This document shows positions 42,978 to 54,900 of a stretch of DNA of 64,000 bases, one piece after another. The notes below the pieces were generated by a model, which did not search any database, was not told where the DNA came from, and saw only the letters and a list, made by a program, of their open reading frames with translations. The stretch comes from Sporosarcina sp. 6E9 (GTDB lineage Bacteria > Bacillota > Bacilli > Bacillales_A > Planococcaceae), in contig NZ_JAGEMN010000001.1 in NCBI RefSeq assembly GCF_017921835.1, positions 2,101,874-2,165,873 of the forward strand, read 5' to 3'. Within the stretch, counting starts at the first letter, position 1, and each line of letters starts with the position of its first letter. A program made the position numbers and the translations under genes.

Positions 42978-43006
42978 ATTGTAACAAAGAATTCCATCTG
43001 AATCTA
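42978..43006 (-). promoter_or_regulatory. Promoter of the 2045-aa protease gene (shared layout)
   Basis: Minus-strand TAGATT (43006-43001), 17-base spacer ending TCTTTGT, TACAAT (42983-42978). An AT-rich block (ACTAGTATAAATATTCA) just upstream is shared with the 59.9-kb promoter and may be an UP element. Confidence 0.65.
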
Positions 43007-43080
43007 TGAGTTGCGTGAATATTTATACTAGTTTGATTAACAAGGGTGGTTTGGACTATTAACATTGCTTATGGGATAGT

Positions 43081-43120
43081 TCTTTGCCCTTAGTGGGCTT
43101 TTGTAATTAGAGGTCTTTTA
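43081..43120 (+). repeat. Leader element copy 4 (diverged)
   Basis: TCTTTGCCCTTAGTGGGCTT then TTGTAATTAGAGG. Diverged copy; only a non-motif stretch follows before copy 5. Confidence 0.65.
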
Positions 43121-43177
43121 AACTAGTGGTGGGTGGTGGATTACGCAGGATTTGTTGGGGTGATTCGGAGGGGGCTA

Positions 43178-43225
43178 GGTTTTGGTTTTTGCACTTGGTG
43201 GGCTTTGTAATTGGAGGGTTGTTCG
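43178..43225 (+). repeat. Leader element copy 5
   Basis: GGTTTTGGTTTTTGCACTTG then GTGGGCTTTGTAATTGGAGG, followed at once by the motif array. Confidence 0.85.
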
Positions 43226-43227
43226 GA

Positions 43228-43500
43228 TTGGGCGGAGATCTTTGATTTGAGCGGAGATAATGCTGGATTGGGCAGACATAATCGATGGAATTATACGATT
43301 GAGAGGACATCATTGCGGATTGCGGGGACATCATTGAATTGAGCGGAGATAATGTGGGATTGAGCGGACATAATCGGTGAAATTAGCCGATTGAGAGGAC
43401 ATCATTGTGGATTGCGCGGACATACTTGATTTGAGCGGAGATAATACTGGATTGGGCGGACATAATCGACGAATTTATTGGATTCGGAGGACATTATCGG
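43228..43500 (+). repeat. Phased motif array 7, type A part (19/21/31/21 cycle)
   Basis: Cores at 43235, 43254, 43275, 43306, 43327, 43346, 43367, 43398, 43419, 43438, 43459, 43490 and 43511. Steps 19, 21, 31, 21, 19, 21, 31, 21, 19, 21, 31, 21: a perfect 92-base cycle. Confidence 0.95.
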
Positions 43501-43690
43501 AGATTGAGCGGAATTCACGAACCAGGGAGAGGACTTCAAAGCCGATTGCACGGAATTCGGAAATGGAGAGGACTTCAACCTAGATTGCGAGGATTTCACG
43601 AACGAGGGAAAGGACTTCAAAGCCGATTGCGCGGAGTTCGAAAATGGAGAGGAGTTCAATCTTCATTGCGCGGAATTCGCCAGTTACTAT
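43501..43690 (+). repeat. Motif array 7, type B part
   Basis: Alternating GATTGCGCGGAATTCG and GGGAGAGGACTTCAAAGCCG units, including ACGAACCAGGGAGAGG; + orientation. No gene in 43007-43690. Confidence 0.85.
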
Positions 43691-43697
43691 AGACGTC

Positions 43698-43744
43698 AAA
43701 AAAGCTAGAATCCATTAGATGTAACCCAATGGATTCTAGCTTTT
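43698..43744 (-). terminator. Terminator of the 1715-aa protease gene
   Basis: AAAAGCTAGAATCCATT / AATGGATTCTAGCTTTT stem; almost identical to the one at 36691-36738. Confidence 0.9.
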
Positions 43745-43754
43745 ACACTTTTAC

Positions 43755-46700
43755 TTACTGGATTAGTTTTGTCAGCTCGTCTGCTACTTTCTCACTCACC
43801 GCTGATTCTCCACCAAAAATTGTTAGACGTTTTAGATCTTGGTCAGAAATATACGTTGTCACAACTTCAGGAATTCTAGCGTGTACAAGTAGGACTGCAC
43901 TGTCGTTTTTGGCGGCTAGTACTGCGCCGGTTAGGGCGTCGGCGTAGTTTTGGCCGGTTGCGATGTACATGTGTTTACTTGTTACGCCGAAGTATTCAGC
44001 GACCCGAATATTGGTTTCGTAACGGTCATCGCCTGATAGTGTCGTTGGTTTTGGTAGTTGTTTCACTACTTTGTCGGACACAACAGTTTTGCCGCCGACT
44101 ACGATTGTTTTGGTTGCGCCTAGTGTTTCGAGTGCTTCCGCTGTTTTCACAGGTAGTTTGTCAGCTTGCGTCAATAGTATTGGCATGCCTGATTTCGCAG
44201 CGTGTGCGGCGACGGATAGTGCGTCTGGGAAGTCCATGCCGTTTGCGATTACGACTTTGTCGGAACTTTCCATTTCAGATGCGATTTTCGCTGCTGTTTC
44301 GAAGCGATCGCTGCCTGAGATACGTTCGACTGTAAGTCCCGCGGCTTTTAATTGGCCTGCTACTTTAGCACTGATTGCACTTTCGCCGCCTAGAATTACT
44401 ACTTTCTTGGCGCCAAGTCTAGCCATTTCCGCTAGGGTTTCTTTGTATAAGTCATTCGGCAGCGTCAATAATATCGGTGCGTTTAGCTGGTGCGCAAATG
44501 GTACGCCGGCTAGGGCATCCGCGTAATTATCGCCGCGCGCGAGTACGATTGTGTCGGACTTTGTCCAGCCTTCTTTACTGATTTCGATGGCAGTCAGGTA
44601 GCGGTTTACGTCTGATATGCGATCTACGCCAGTTGGCTCGGGTGCGATAAACAGTTTTCCGGTTGCTTCTTGCACGACTTTGTTCCCGTTAGCATCTGTT
44701 AACCCGACTTCAATTACTGCTCCCTTAAGGTTTAAATTTGGCGCAGTCCAGGTTCCTTCGTATTTTCCATCTTCTACTTCTTTCATCGGTACCTTTGTTG
44801 ATGATTGTGTCGAGATGTTTGCGGGAAGTTTGATTTCGTAATAGGCTTCGCCTCCCAAGGCGTTGCTTTTGAAAGAAATTTTCACTTTATCGCCAGGAGT
44901 TAGTGCTTGATCTGTTGATGGAAGTAAATTTTCGATCACTGGTAACACTACTTCTTCTTCGACGGTCACTACGATGATTTTGGTTTCGGTATTTCCTACT
45001 GTGTCAACTGCGGATACGTCGATTCGATTCGTTCCTTTTTTCAATTGCAGTTCTTGCGAAAAATTTCCTTCGTCAGTTGTGGATGCGATCTCGCCGTTTA
45101 TCTCAACAGAATCGAGATTTTCGTCGCTAGCCGTACCTTCTACTATGACTATTTTTTCATTTAAGATATCGCCGTCTTTTGGACTTTCGATGTGTAATTC
45201 AGGTTTTATTGTATCCAAAATTACAGTAACTGGTTCGGACTCTACTGAATTATCTCCATCATATGTTGAAGCTACTGTTAAGCTATTTACGCCTTCGGTT
45301 AAATCGGCTAAGAAGGAGAATGTCCCATCTTCTCCGATTTTGACGGAGTCGAACGTTTCCCCGTTATTCTTGAGTTGAACGGTTGTCGTTGGCGTCGCAG
45401 TTCCTTTTACGTGCTGATGTGGCGTTTTTGTAACCAAGTCTTCATTTGGTGTTGTGATGATCGGTTTTTCTATTTCATAGTTGACGACTGCACGGATCAT
45501 GTAATTTCCTTCGGATGCAGGCGTTCGACTAAATTGGCCGTCGATTAATTGCCAGCTTCGTCCTGTATGTGCTTCATTTTCGTATGATAAGCCAGAAGAT
45601 TCTTCCCCACGATTCGGTTGAATATAGACCATGAAGAAATCGTCATTTACGATAATCCCTTCGGACCTCAAATCGATATGCGTCCAGTCTCCTGTTCTCA
45701 GTGCTGTAGCTTCAATCGGTCCCGCAAGTTTGTTCCCTGGAGATCCATCAACGCCGGTTGCATCATAGACGGCTACTTGAAAATCTGTCCCTCCCGGTGT
45801 TGGGAAATCGGCTGTCCAAAAATTGAATAGCCCACCTGTTACCATGGCGGCATTTTGACCTTCTTTCAGGGACATTTTTACTGCCCATCCATAACCTGCG
45901 TCATAGAATGCTCTGGCGTTTACCGGGATGCCATTGTCATAACCGATTTCGCCTTCGTAACCGACGTATGGTTGAAGTTCGATATCAACTTCTGTAATTT
46001 CATTGCCGACGACTGTAATTTCCACGTCTTTGGAATAGAAATCTTTTGCCATGATGCGAAGTGTGTACTCACCGTCAAATACATCCAATGTATACTCGCC
46101 TTTCGCATTGGTTTTCACTGGTGCGATTGCGGCGTCTTCGACGAGTAAAACATTCGCCAATTCCACCGGATCTCCCGTTTGTTCGTTGATAATTTTTCCG
46201 CTAAGTTCGCCGATTGGAATCGGATCTAATTTAAAGTTTTCGCTTAGCGACCCATTCTCCGGTATATTTACTGTTTTTTGATTTGGATAATAGCCGTATG
46301 ATTCTGCGACCACTGTATATTCTCCGGCTTTATGGAATAAATTGTACCTTCCATTCGCGGGATTCGTTCTTCCTGAACGGCTTGTTTCTAGTACCGTTAC
46401 TGATGCTTCGATTGGAAGTACCAGTGAATTAATCCTGTTATTGTCGATTGTTGGCATATCCTCAATAATTGGTTTGATTTTATCAGGATTCACTGCTTTT
46501 TTCTTTTGAACTAATTCGGATGAATCTAAGGTTTGTTTTACGTTGGAAGCGCCGATTGATTGGTCGGTGATTTCAACATCGTCAATATACCAGCCAACTC
46601 TTGTCAAACCGTCATCGGTAAGTAGATTAAAGCCGATATAGATGACTTCACCTGCATAGTCGGATAAATCGACTTCTTCTATTTGCCAGTAATTCGCGTT

Positions 46701-48902
46701 ACCGTCGTATCGGGCGAGCTGTTCCCAGTTCTCTAAATCCCTTGAAACAACTACATGACCAAAATCGTAATATGTTTCAATCATGTACCAGGAAGCAAAT
46801 TGTAAGTAAGTGTTGCCTTCCGGTATTTTAATCGCGGGAGTCACCAATGTCATATTGGCATCGTTGTCATAGTTACCGGATAAATTTGTTCCATAGAGAT
46901 GCTCTCCCGAATATGGAAGCGGCCCATATTCGACTTCTCCCCATTCCCATGAATTATTATTCCCGAATGAAAACCAGCCTTCGGGTTTTGTTTCAAAATC
47001 TTCCTTATAACCAACTGTCAGCGGACTAATTATATCGATTTCAAACTGCGCTGATTCTGTTTCATTGGTACCGAAATCGACTGCATTCCATTGGTAGGTC
47101 AGCTGACTTCCAACTATCTTATTTCCATCAATGACGGCTTGATATGTTCCGCTTTCATAATTTCCGGCAATCAAATCTGCATGGATTGTTTGAGATTCTT
47201 GACCGTCAATTTGATAGGTTAACGTAACTGTATCGACGCTAACGTCATCATTTACTTCTGCGGTGAGTTTCAGTTGGACACCTTCGTACGTCTCGGTCAC
47301 ATGATTTTCTTGGATTGATGGGGCTTGTGTATCCTCTCCATCACCTTCTTTGAAAACAATTCCGGTTAACTTTCCTACTCCGGTTGTTACGGAAGATACT
47401 GCATTAAAGGCGTCGACGATTCCGTAGCCAAAACCATCGTTTGGCGAACTTGTAAAGTCCGCATTTGTTGCCGGTGTTGCGGTTTCGTGAAGTATTTTCT
47501 TAATTTCATTCATTTTCAATGAAGGGTTTGCTTGTAGCAATAAAGCAATGGTTCCTGTTATATGCGGCGCAGCCATTGATGTCCCGTTATTTGGCACGTA
47601 TTTGTTATTTGGGACTGCAGAACGAATATAAACGCCCGGTGCAGAAATATTTGGTTTGATATCACCCGGATATGGGCTTGGTCCTCGGGATGAGGTTGTT
47701 GCTAAATCATCGCTTCGATTTATTGATGCGACCGCGATTGTTTCTGGATAATTCCCAGGCGAGTTAATAGTTCCTGCCTCGGGTCCATCATTTCCAGCCG
47801 CAAATACTGGAATAATACCGGACTCTGCCCAGTTTTGAACCATTGGACGATACCATTCCTTCAACCCTTTTCCGCCCCCCCATGAGTTATTGACAATATC
47901 AGGAGCCGCTTCGGGATGCGGCGTTCCGTTCCGATCTTTTGGTGCTAGTACCCATTCACCTGCTGCAAGTAAGTCTACATCAGTCCCTCCAAAGGCCGTG
48001 AATGCTTTTACAGCGATCCATTTTGCGCCTGGCGCAACGCCAATCTGATTTTCATTAGCTGCATCTGCGCCGACCATGGAACCCATTACATGTGTTCCAT
48101 GATCAATATCATCGTATGGCACTGAATTTCCATTTGTAGCATCGTACCAATTTAATTCATGCGAAACGGTACCATCAGCTTTGTATCCGCGGTACTGACT
48201 TTTTAACGCTGGGTGATCCCATTGTACACCGGAGTCGATATTAGCAACGACAACGCCGGTACCGTCAATATCGTATTGGTCCCACACCGCGTCTGCGCCG
48301 ATTTTTTCAATATTCCACTCCAAATTATTTGAAGCTAATTCTATCTCTTTGTCGACTTCGTCATTTACATTAAGTTGACGGATTCGGTTCGGTAATACTT
48401 TATCAACCTCAGGAAGTTCCGCGATTTGCTTCATTGTTTTTTCATCGCTCGTAATCGCGAATGCATTCACGATGTAAAATGATTGATAGTCAGACACTGC
48501 ACCCGTCTTTGATTCTTTTTTAAGTAAGTTTTCAATGTTTGACTGGGTTTCATATGCTGTTGTACGCAAACTTGATACGACTGCCGATGCTTTAGCGCGT
48601 TTTATTTGCTGTGAGGACACTGCCCCTTTGTTCTGTTGTAATTTCATTTCAGCTTCTTCAGCTGCAGCTTTTGTATCTGCTTGTTCTTTCAATTTCACTA
48701 AATACGTCACTTGTTTATTCTTTTCGAACTGGGTTGATAATTCATTGTCGACCTTTTGTTCAATTTGGTTGCCATCTTTTGCAGTGAAACTTAGTTTTGG
48801 TGCTTGAGCTGAGACATTAAGGTATGGAATAATTTGTAGCAATAACACAGCAATAATTGAAATACGAATTAGACTTGATATAACAATTGCCTTCTTCTCC
48901 AT
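43755..48902 (-). CDS. Large S8 protease with MAM-like and CWB2 domains
   Basis: About 1715 aa. Signal/anchor about residues 7-33 (IRISIIAVLLLQIIPYLNVS); propeptide to about 175; triad Asp223 (ANIDSGVQW), His268 (DIDHGTHVMG) and Ser442 (NGTSMAAPH) counted from ATG 48902. A TTG one codon earlier is equally possible; both follow AAGGGGG. MAM-like domain about 631-782 (FETKPEGWFSFG, GWYIDDVEI), two carboxypeptidase-regulatory-like units, a bacillopeptidase beta domain, Ig-like units (KPELHIESPKDGDILNEK) and three CWB2 repeats (about 1422-1715). It lies 83 bases after the giant protease gene on the same strand with only a T-poor hairpin between, so the two may share a transcript. Confidence 0.95.
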   Translation of the reverse strand: MEKKAIVISSLIRISIIAVLLLQIIPYLNVSAQAPKLSFTAKDGNQIEQKVDNELSTQFEKNKQVTYLVKLKEQADTKAAAEEAEMKLQQNKGAVSSQQIKRAKASAVVSSLRTTAYETQSNIENLLKKESKTGAVSDYQSFYIVNAFAITSDEKTMKQIAELPEVDKVLPNRIRQLNVNDEVDKEIELASNNLEWNIEKIGADAVWDQYDIDGTGVVVANIDSGVQWDHPALKSQYRGYKADGTVSHELNWYDATNGNSVPYDDIDHGTHVMGSMVGADAANENQIGVAPGAKWIAVKAFTAFGGTDVDLLAAGEWVLAPKDRNGTPHPEAAPDIVNNSWGGGKGLKEWYRPMVQNWAESGIIPVFAAGNDGPEAGTINSPGNYPETIAVASINRSDDLATTSSRGPSPYPGDIKPNISAPGVYIRSAVPNNKYVPNNGTSMAAPHITGTIALLLQANPSLKMNEIKKILHETATPATNADFTSSPNDGFGYGIVDAFNAVSSVTTGVGKLTGIVFKEGDGEDTQAPSIQENHVTETYEGVQLKLTAEVNDDVSVDTVTLTYQIDGQESQTIHADLIAGNYESGTYQAVIDGNKIVGSQLTYQWNAVDFGTNETESAQFEIDIISPLTVGYKEDFETKPEGWFSFGNNNSWEWGEVEYGPLPYSGEHLYGTNLSGNYDNDANMTLVTPAIKIPEGNTYLQFASWYMIETYYDFGHVVVSRDLENWEQLARYDGNANYWQIEEVDLSDYAGEVIYIGFNLLTDDGLTRVGWYIDDVEITDQSIGASNVKQTLDSSELVQKKKAVNPDKIKPIIEDMPTIDNNRINSLVLPIEASVTVLETSRSGRTNPANGRYNLFHKAGEYTVVAESYGYYPNQKTVNIPENGSLSENFKLDPIPIGELSGKIINEQTGDPVELANVLLVEDAAIAPVKTNAKGEYTLDVFDGEYTLRIMAKDFYSKDVEITVVGNEITEVDIELQPYVGYEGEIGYDNGIPVNARAFYDAGYGWAVKMSLKEGQNAAMVTGGLFNFWTADFPTPGGTDFQVAVYDATGVDGSPGNKLAGPIEATALRTGDWTHIDLRSEGIIVNDDFFMVYIQPNRGEESSGLSYENEAHTGRSWQLIDGQFSRTPASEGNYMIRAVVNYEIEKPIITTPNEDLVTKTPHQHVKGTATPTTTVQLKNNGETFDSVKIGEDGTFSFLADLTEGVNSLTVASTYDGDNSVESEPVTVILDTIKPELHIESPKDGDILNEKIVIVEGTASDENLDSVEINGEIASTTDEGNFSQELQLKKGTNRIDVSAVDTVGNTETKIIVVTVEEEVVLPVIENLLPSTDQALTPGDKVKISFKSNALGGEAYYEIKLPANISTQSSTKVPMKEVEDGKYEGTWTAPNLNLKGAVIEVGLTDANGNKVVQEATGKLFIAPEPTGVDRISDVNRYLTAIEISKEGWTKSDTIVLARGDNYADALAGVPFAHQLNAPILLTLPNDLYKETLAEMARLGAKKVVILGGESAISAKVAGQLKAAGLTVERISGSDRFETAAKIASEMESSDKVVIANGMDFPDALSVAAHAAKSGMPILLTQADKLPVKTAEALETLGATKTIVVGGKTVVSDKVVKQLPKPTTLSGDDRYETNIRVAEYFGVTSKHMYIATGQNYADALTGAVLAAKNDSAVLLVHARIPEVVTTYISDQDLKRLTIFGGESAVSEKVADELTKLIQ

Positions 48903-48935
48903 CAATAAAAATCCCCCTTAATTAACTAACCACCA

Positions 48936-48964
48936 ATAGAGGAGGCATGGTGCCCCTCCTCTAT
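48936..48964 (-). terminator. Hairpin between the giant protease gene and the next gene
   Basis: ATAGAGGAGG..CCTCCTCTAT stem but no T tract on the minus strand. It may be a weak terminator or an mRNA-stabilising hairpin rather than a full stop. Confidence 0.5.
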
Positions 48965-48985
48965 CGGAAAGCTAGTATTATATCT

Positions 48986-51900
48986 TTACTGAAGCAACTC
49001 TTCCAACTCATTTGCAACTTTCTTACTCACCGCTGATTCTCCACCAAAAATCGTTAGACGTTTTAGATCTTGGTCAGAAATATACGTTGTCACGACATCA
49101 GGTATTCTAGCGTGTACGAGTAGGACTGCACTGTCGTTTTTCGCGGCTAATACTGCGCCTGTTAGTGCATCAGCGTAGTTTTGGCCGGTTGCGACGTACA
49201 TGTGTTTACTTGTTACGTTGAAGTGTTCAGCGATTGCAATATTGGTTTCGTAACGGTCAGCGCCTGATAGTGTCGTTGGTTTTGGTAGTTGTTTCACTAC
49301 TTTTTCGGACACGACAGTTTTGCCGCCGACTACGATTGTTTTGGTTGCGCCTAGTCTTTCGAGTGCTTCCACTGTTTTCACAGGTAGTTTATCAGCTTGC
49401 GTCAATAGTATTGGCATGCCTGATTTCGCTGCGTGTGCGGCGACGGATAGTGCGTCTGGGAAGTCCATGCCGTTTGCGATGATGACTTTATCGGAACTTT
49501 CCATTTCAGATGCGATTTTTGCTGCTGTTTCGAAGCGATCGCTGCCTGAGATACGTTCGACTGTAAGTCCCGCGGCTTTTAATTCGCCTGCAACTTTAGC
49601 ACTAATCGCGCTTTCGCCACCTAGGATGACAACTTTCTTGGCGCCGAGTCTAGCGATTTCTGCTAGGGTTTCTTCGTATAAATCATTCGGTAGCGTCAAT
49701 AATATCGGTGCGTTTAGCTGGTGCGCAAATGGCACTCCGGCTAGGGCATCCGCGTAATTATCGCCTCTTGCGAGAACGATTGTGTCTGACTTTGTCCAGC
49801 CTTCTTGACTGATTTCGATGGCGGTCAGGTAGCGGTTCGCGTCTGATATGCGATCTACGCCAGTTGGCTCTTCGACTTCATCTGGTAAAATTGTTACTTT
49901 ACCTTTAGCTTCTTGCGTGACTTTATTGCCGTTAGTGTCAGTTAACTCAACTTCGATGACTGCGCTTTCTAGTGCAATGTTCGGCGCTGTCCATGTTCCT
50001 TTGTACAATCCTGGTTCCACTTCAACCATTGGATTTTTCGAGGATGATGGGACATTTGCTTGACTCGGAAGTTGAACTGAGAACTTGGCTTCTCCGCCTT
50101 CTGATTCGCTGCGGAATGAAACCTCAATCTCTGTACCGGCCTCGATAGTCATGTCTGTAGCTGGTTGAACATCTTTGATAATTGGTAGTTCTGGAACTTC
50201 TTCTTCTGTAATAATTGTGATTTTACCGGTTGCCTCTTCGGATGTTTTATTGCCAGCAGTATCGATTAGCTCTACAATCACTACGGCATCTTTTAGATTT
50301 ATGTCCGGTGCATTCCAAGTTCCCTTGTAAACCCCAGGGGAGACTTCTTCCATGGCGTTGCTTGATGTGGCCTGTGTTTGTGATTGGCCAGGAAGTTGTA
50401 CAGTAAAGCTTGCTTCTCCGCCCTCTGTTTCACTACGGAATGAAATTTCAACTTGATCGCCCGGTTTTACGGTTTGATCTGTTGCTGGTTCTATATCTGT
50501 AATGATCGGCGCGCTTAGCTTCACGGTCACTTGGCGTTCAATCGTTGTTTCGTGGCCAAGTGCGTCATGCGCAGTTACGGTGATTGTATGGGTTCCTTCT
50601 TCAAGAATTAATTTCTTAAGGAATTCGCCATTTTTCACTTCTAGCGCTTCATCATTTACGAGCAGCCGATCCAAGTTGTCGTCGAATACGGTTCCTTTTA
50701 CTTCAACGACTTCTTTTCCAGTCACGAAGTTGTCCGTCGGCGAACTAACCTCTAGCTCTGGTGATTTTGTGTCGACAAAGACGTGAAGCACTTCTTCGCT
50801 TGTCACTTCACCGGCAAAGTTGCTTGCCTTTAGGGTTAATTCGTACTGACCGTGGTCGAGACCTGTGATTTCCGTTTCGAATGTGTTGTCTTTTGTTGGT
50901 TCGATTGTCGCGAGAACTTCTTCGCCATGAAGAATCGTGACTGTGCTTCTGTATTCGGCAGTTCCGGAAACTTCGAAATCGCCGTCTGTCAGAATGTCGT
51001 TTTCAACTGTCCATGCTGGAACCTCTGGAAGTTGTTGAACGCCGTCTCTCGCCCATTCAACGGTTTGTAGGAATAGCTGTTTCCCGTCTTCTGTCCATCC
51101 TCGATTTGGTCCGATGATATTGGTTACTGCATAGGAAGACAGTAAAACTTGCATGTGATTTTTCCCTTTGAAGTCATATGCAATTGCCGCTCCTTTGTTT
51201 TCATCGTCCACAATCATCGATGCGAGTTCGATTCCTTCATAGTTTTCGAATGTTGCGTATGGACTCTTTTCGCTATGAATTTTGACGTTGTCTTTTAATC
51301 CTGCGAAAATTTCGTGTTGGTTTTCTACCTCAATGAATACAGCGCCTTCGTTGTATCCTTGTTTTGCGCGGGTTGGATTTCCAGTCGCTTTTTCAAGCAG
51401 TTTCATGGATCCATCCGGGCCCCAAGTGTCGACGAAGATAAGACTTGTTTCGTGTTTATCACTTTCTGCGATAAGTTTGTTGACTTGTTCGGTTGTCCCT
51501 TTACCGGAGTTCACGACGATTACGTCGTAATTGTAGACGTCGTCAACGATGTCCCACGCACGGCTTTGGGCTGGGAATTCATTGTCCGCGAAGAATTTTT
51601 CTAAGTCGTTGTTTATATCGCCCAATACAGCGATATTGAATTCGCTTAGCGTAAAGTCTAGTTCTAGTTCTTCGCCGGCTTCAAGCATGAAAGTCCGTTT
51701 TACTGTTTGATAACCATTTGCTTCGAGTGTGATTTCATAGTCTCCTGCCAGCAATTGGTCAAATTGATAGGTTCCTTCTTTGTTTGTCATCTCCACTTTT
51801 TCGAACTTATTTTCCGGAGAAATTAACGTCAGGCTTGCGTCCGCAATGCCTTTTTTGTTCATATCTGCTACTTTTCCGAATACGGACATTCGATCTGTTT

Positions 51901-54900
51901 TGGCCATTTCGAAATTGAGTTCGACGACATCTCCGAGTTGCTCGACATGCGCCACTTCAGTTTGGGAAATATAGCCTAGTGCTTGAACGCGAACTTCATG
52001 CTCGCCAATTCCAACGCCTAATCGGTACGTACCTTCTGAATTGGTTTTTGTCGTCAAGCTTTGGCTTGGAATCGTAATCGTCGCGCCTTCAATTGGATTT
52101 CCTTCAGCGTCTGTAACTGTTCCGTTCACTTCGCCGAGGCTTGCATTCAATGCCCAGTCAATCGCGTTTGTAAAGATCCGTTTGCCGCCTTCAGCCCAAC
52201 GATCTTCAGGGTGGCCGTAAGAACCTACGTGCAGTCCACCTAATAATATGTGGACGTTTGACGTTGTTCGGAAATCATACGCAACACCGCCGCCGATTCT
52301 GCCGCGTTCATCATGAACAATATCTCCGATTGTCGTCCCGCTGTACGATTCGAATACATTGTATTGAACGTTTGACGCTGGGTTTGAATGTTGGAGAACA
52401 GTTATTTTGTCGCCTACTTCATACCCTAAGAAGATTGGGTGTTCTTCCAATACTTCATAGTCATAGGCAGTTGGTACATAGCCGCTCGCTTGCGCCCCAG
52501 GATCATTGTAGAAATTGTGTAAATCAACAATTGTCCCGTTCGCGTATTGTCCTGTAAAGATTATACTGACGCCCAAATCATCCGCCAGTTCTATGAACTC
52601 TTTAAATTTTGCTTCTGGCATGGAGCTGCTGTGACGGTCGTTTAGAATGACCAATCTGTAATTATCTAGCTCGGCCATTAACGCGTCAATCGTTGAATTC
52701 AACCAAAAGTCTGCATCATAGCCTTCAGCTTCTAGGAATGGCAGCATTCGATTGCCATTTGCTGTCGAACCAACGAAAGCGATTTTTTCTGAGACGGTTA
52801 CTGTAAAGTTCACTGTCACTTCTTTGTTATTTGCAACTGATGCTGTGACGATTTGCGGTGAATAACCAGCCGCTGTCACGCGTACTTGGTACTCTCCGAC
52901 TGGTACTTGAACTTCATAATTCCCTTTTGTGTCCGTCGTTGTTTTTAACGGTGTTCCAAGTACTTGGATCGTCGCGCCTTCAATGCCGCTGTTCGTATCT
53001 TCAGCTTTCACTTGGCCTTTTATGATGCCAGCTTCGCCTGAAGTAATGACTAACGTTTTTTCTGTTTGTTCTCCGCGCACGATATCGACTTCAAAGCTTT
53101 CTGTTTGGTGCCCAAACGCTTTGATCTTCAGCGTATAAGTACCTGTATCTTCAGCAAAGAAGAATGAGCCGTCGGATTCAGTTTCAAATGTGTATCCTGT
53201 TTCTTCGACGGTGATTGTAGATTGAACGCCTCGATCCATATTGTTTTTAATCGTTCCGTGCAATTCACCGACATACTGTTCTTCATTGTCCAGCGCCCAG
53301 GTTATGGCGTTGTTGACGATTCTTTCACGATTTTTATCGAAATAGGCATCTGTACTAAATCCAGATCCGAATACCATTGTGGATAGGAGCACTTCAGAAC
53401 TGTTCAACGTACGTCCGCCGTATGCAATGAAAGATCCCAATTCGCCAAGTGTGACATGCGATGCTTCTGCAATGGTCTTTCCTGTATAACCTTCGAATCC
53501 GTAATAATACGTTGTCGGGAATGTGAAGGCATTGTTTTCATCGACAACGACACCTTCAAGGATCGGGTGGTCTTCGAGAATGGTTGCTGTTAATTCCCTG
53601 GATGCTGAAGGTAAGTTCCCTTTCACATCTGAAGTTGGCATTCCCATATGTTCGATCAAGAAAGGAATACTCCCTCTTGGACCGTGACTACCCGTCCAAA
53701 TGACGGATGTTTCAGTGCGATCTAGTTCGTTTATAAAGCTTGCAAACTGTTCTTTATCTGGCATCAAGCTATTGTTGTAATCTGAGTTCGCAAAGATTAA
53801 ATCGAACTCTTGAATTCGCTCGACATCTGTATAAAGGATTTGCTCCACTTCATAGCCCCTTGAAGTTAAATATGTCTTCAATGAAAGGGTTGAAGTACCT
53901 TGAGCATCCACGACGACGCCGATTTTAGGGGTTGGTTTCATTGTTCGTTCGAATACTTTTTCTTCGCTGGCTTTCACTTCGACATCGAATTCTTGAAGGA
54001 CGTAACCTTCTTTTTCAACCAGTAGCGTGTAGGTTCCTGGTTCTAAGCGGTCGATTGTAAATTGTCCACTAACCGATGTTGTCGCACTCCGTGGATAGTC
54101 GACGACCTCGATTTGTGCTTCATGAATCCCTTCCAGCGTGTTTTCATCGATGAACGTACCATTGATGGAGCCATTGTCGTCTTTTACGTTCATGACGATG
54201 TTGAGCGCTTCTAAATTTTCATCGACTGTAACTTCTTGTGAATATGTCTCGTATCCAAAGGCGTTCACGATAAGTTCGAATTCACCGTCGATGCTTCCGA
54301 AGTTATATGCGCCTGTTTCTGGATCCGTCCACTCTCCTAGGCCTTCGCTCGGCATTTCTACATAAGCCAAAAGCGGCTCGCCTTCTTCATTTGTCACTGT
54401 TCCTTGAACTTCATTGAATTCGATATACGATGCCCAAAGGATGGAATTTACAAATATCTCCTTCCCTTCTTTTGTATAAGCATCTGAATTTCTCAGAAGT
54501 CCGAGCGCATGACCACTTAGTAAAAGTTCCATGCTGTCAGCGGTTCTCGGCTTATAAGCAGCACCTAAACCGTGAACTCTGTCGTTATTTTCATGTTTTA
54601 TATACGCTAGTGGATAACCTGAATAGCCGTCGAATGAAGCTACGCTACTTCTTGCTGGCACAAGCAGGTTAATGAATTCGTCGACTTCAGCCTTTCCAAA
54701 GATCGGGTTTTCTTCAATGACGACATACCCGGCCGAATTCGTCGTGTTGCTATGCTGCGTTCTTGCTTCAGGATCTCCTAATCTATTCACGAGGTGGTTG
54801 ATGCCCGAACCCGTGTAATAGTCATCGCCGAAAATGATACTCACGCCATGTTTATCGGCTTCATCCAATAGTGACTGCAGTACTGGTAATGTCACGCTGC

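Noticed and set aside
42886..43065. 60-residue N-terminal extension of the 2045-aa protease
   Set aside because: It lies over the conserved promoter and would put an export signal after 60 polar residues; the internal ATG has AGGAGCG and starts a classical signal peptide.
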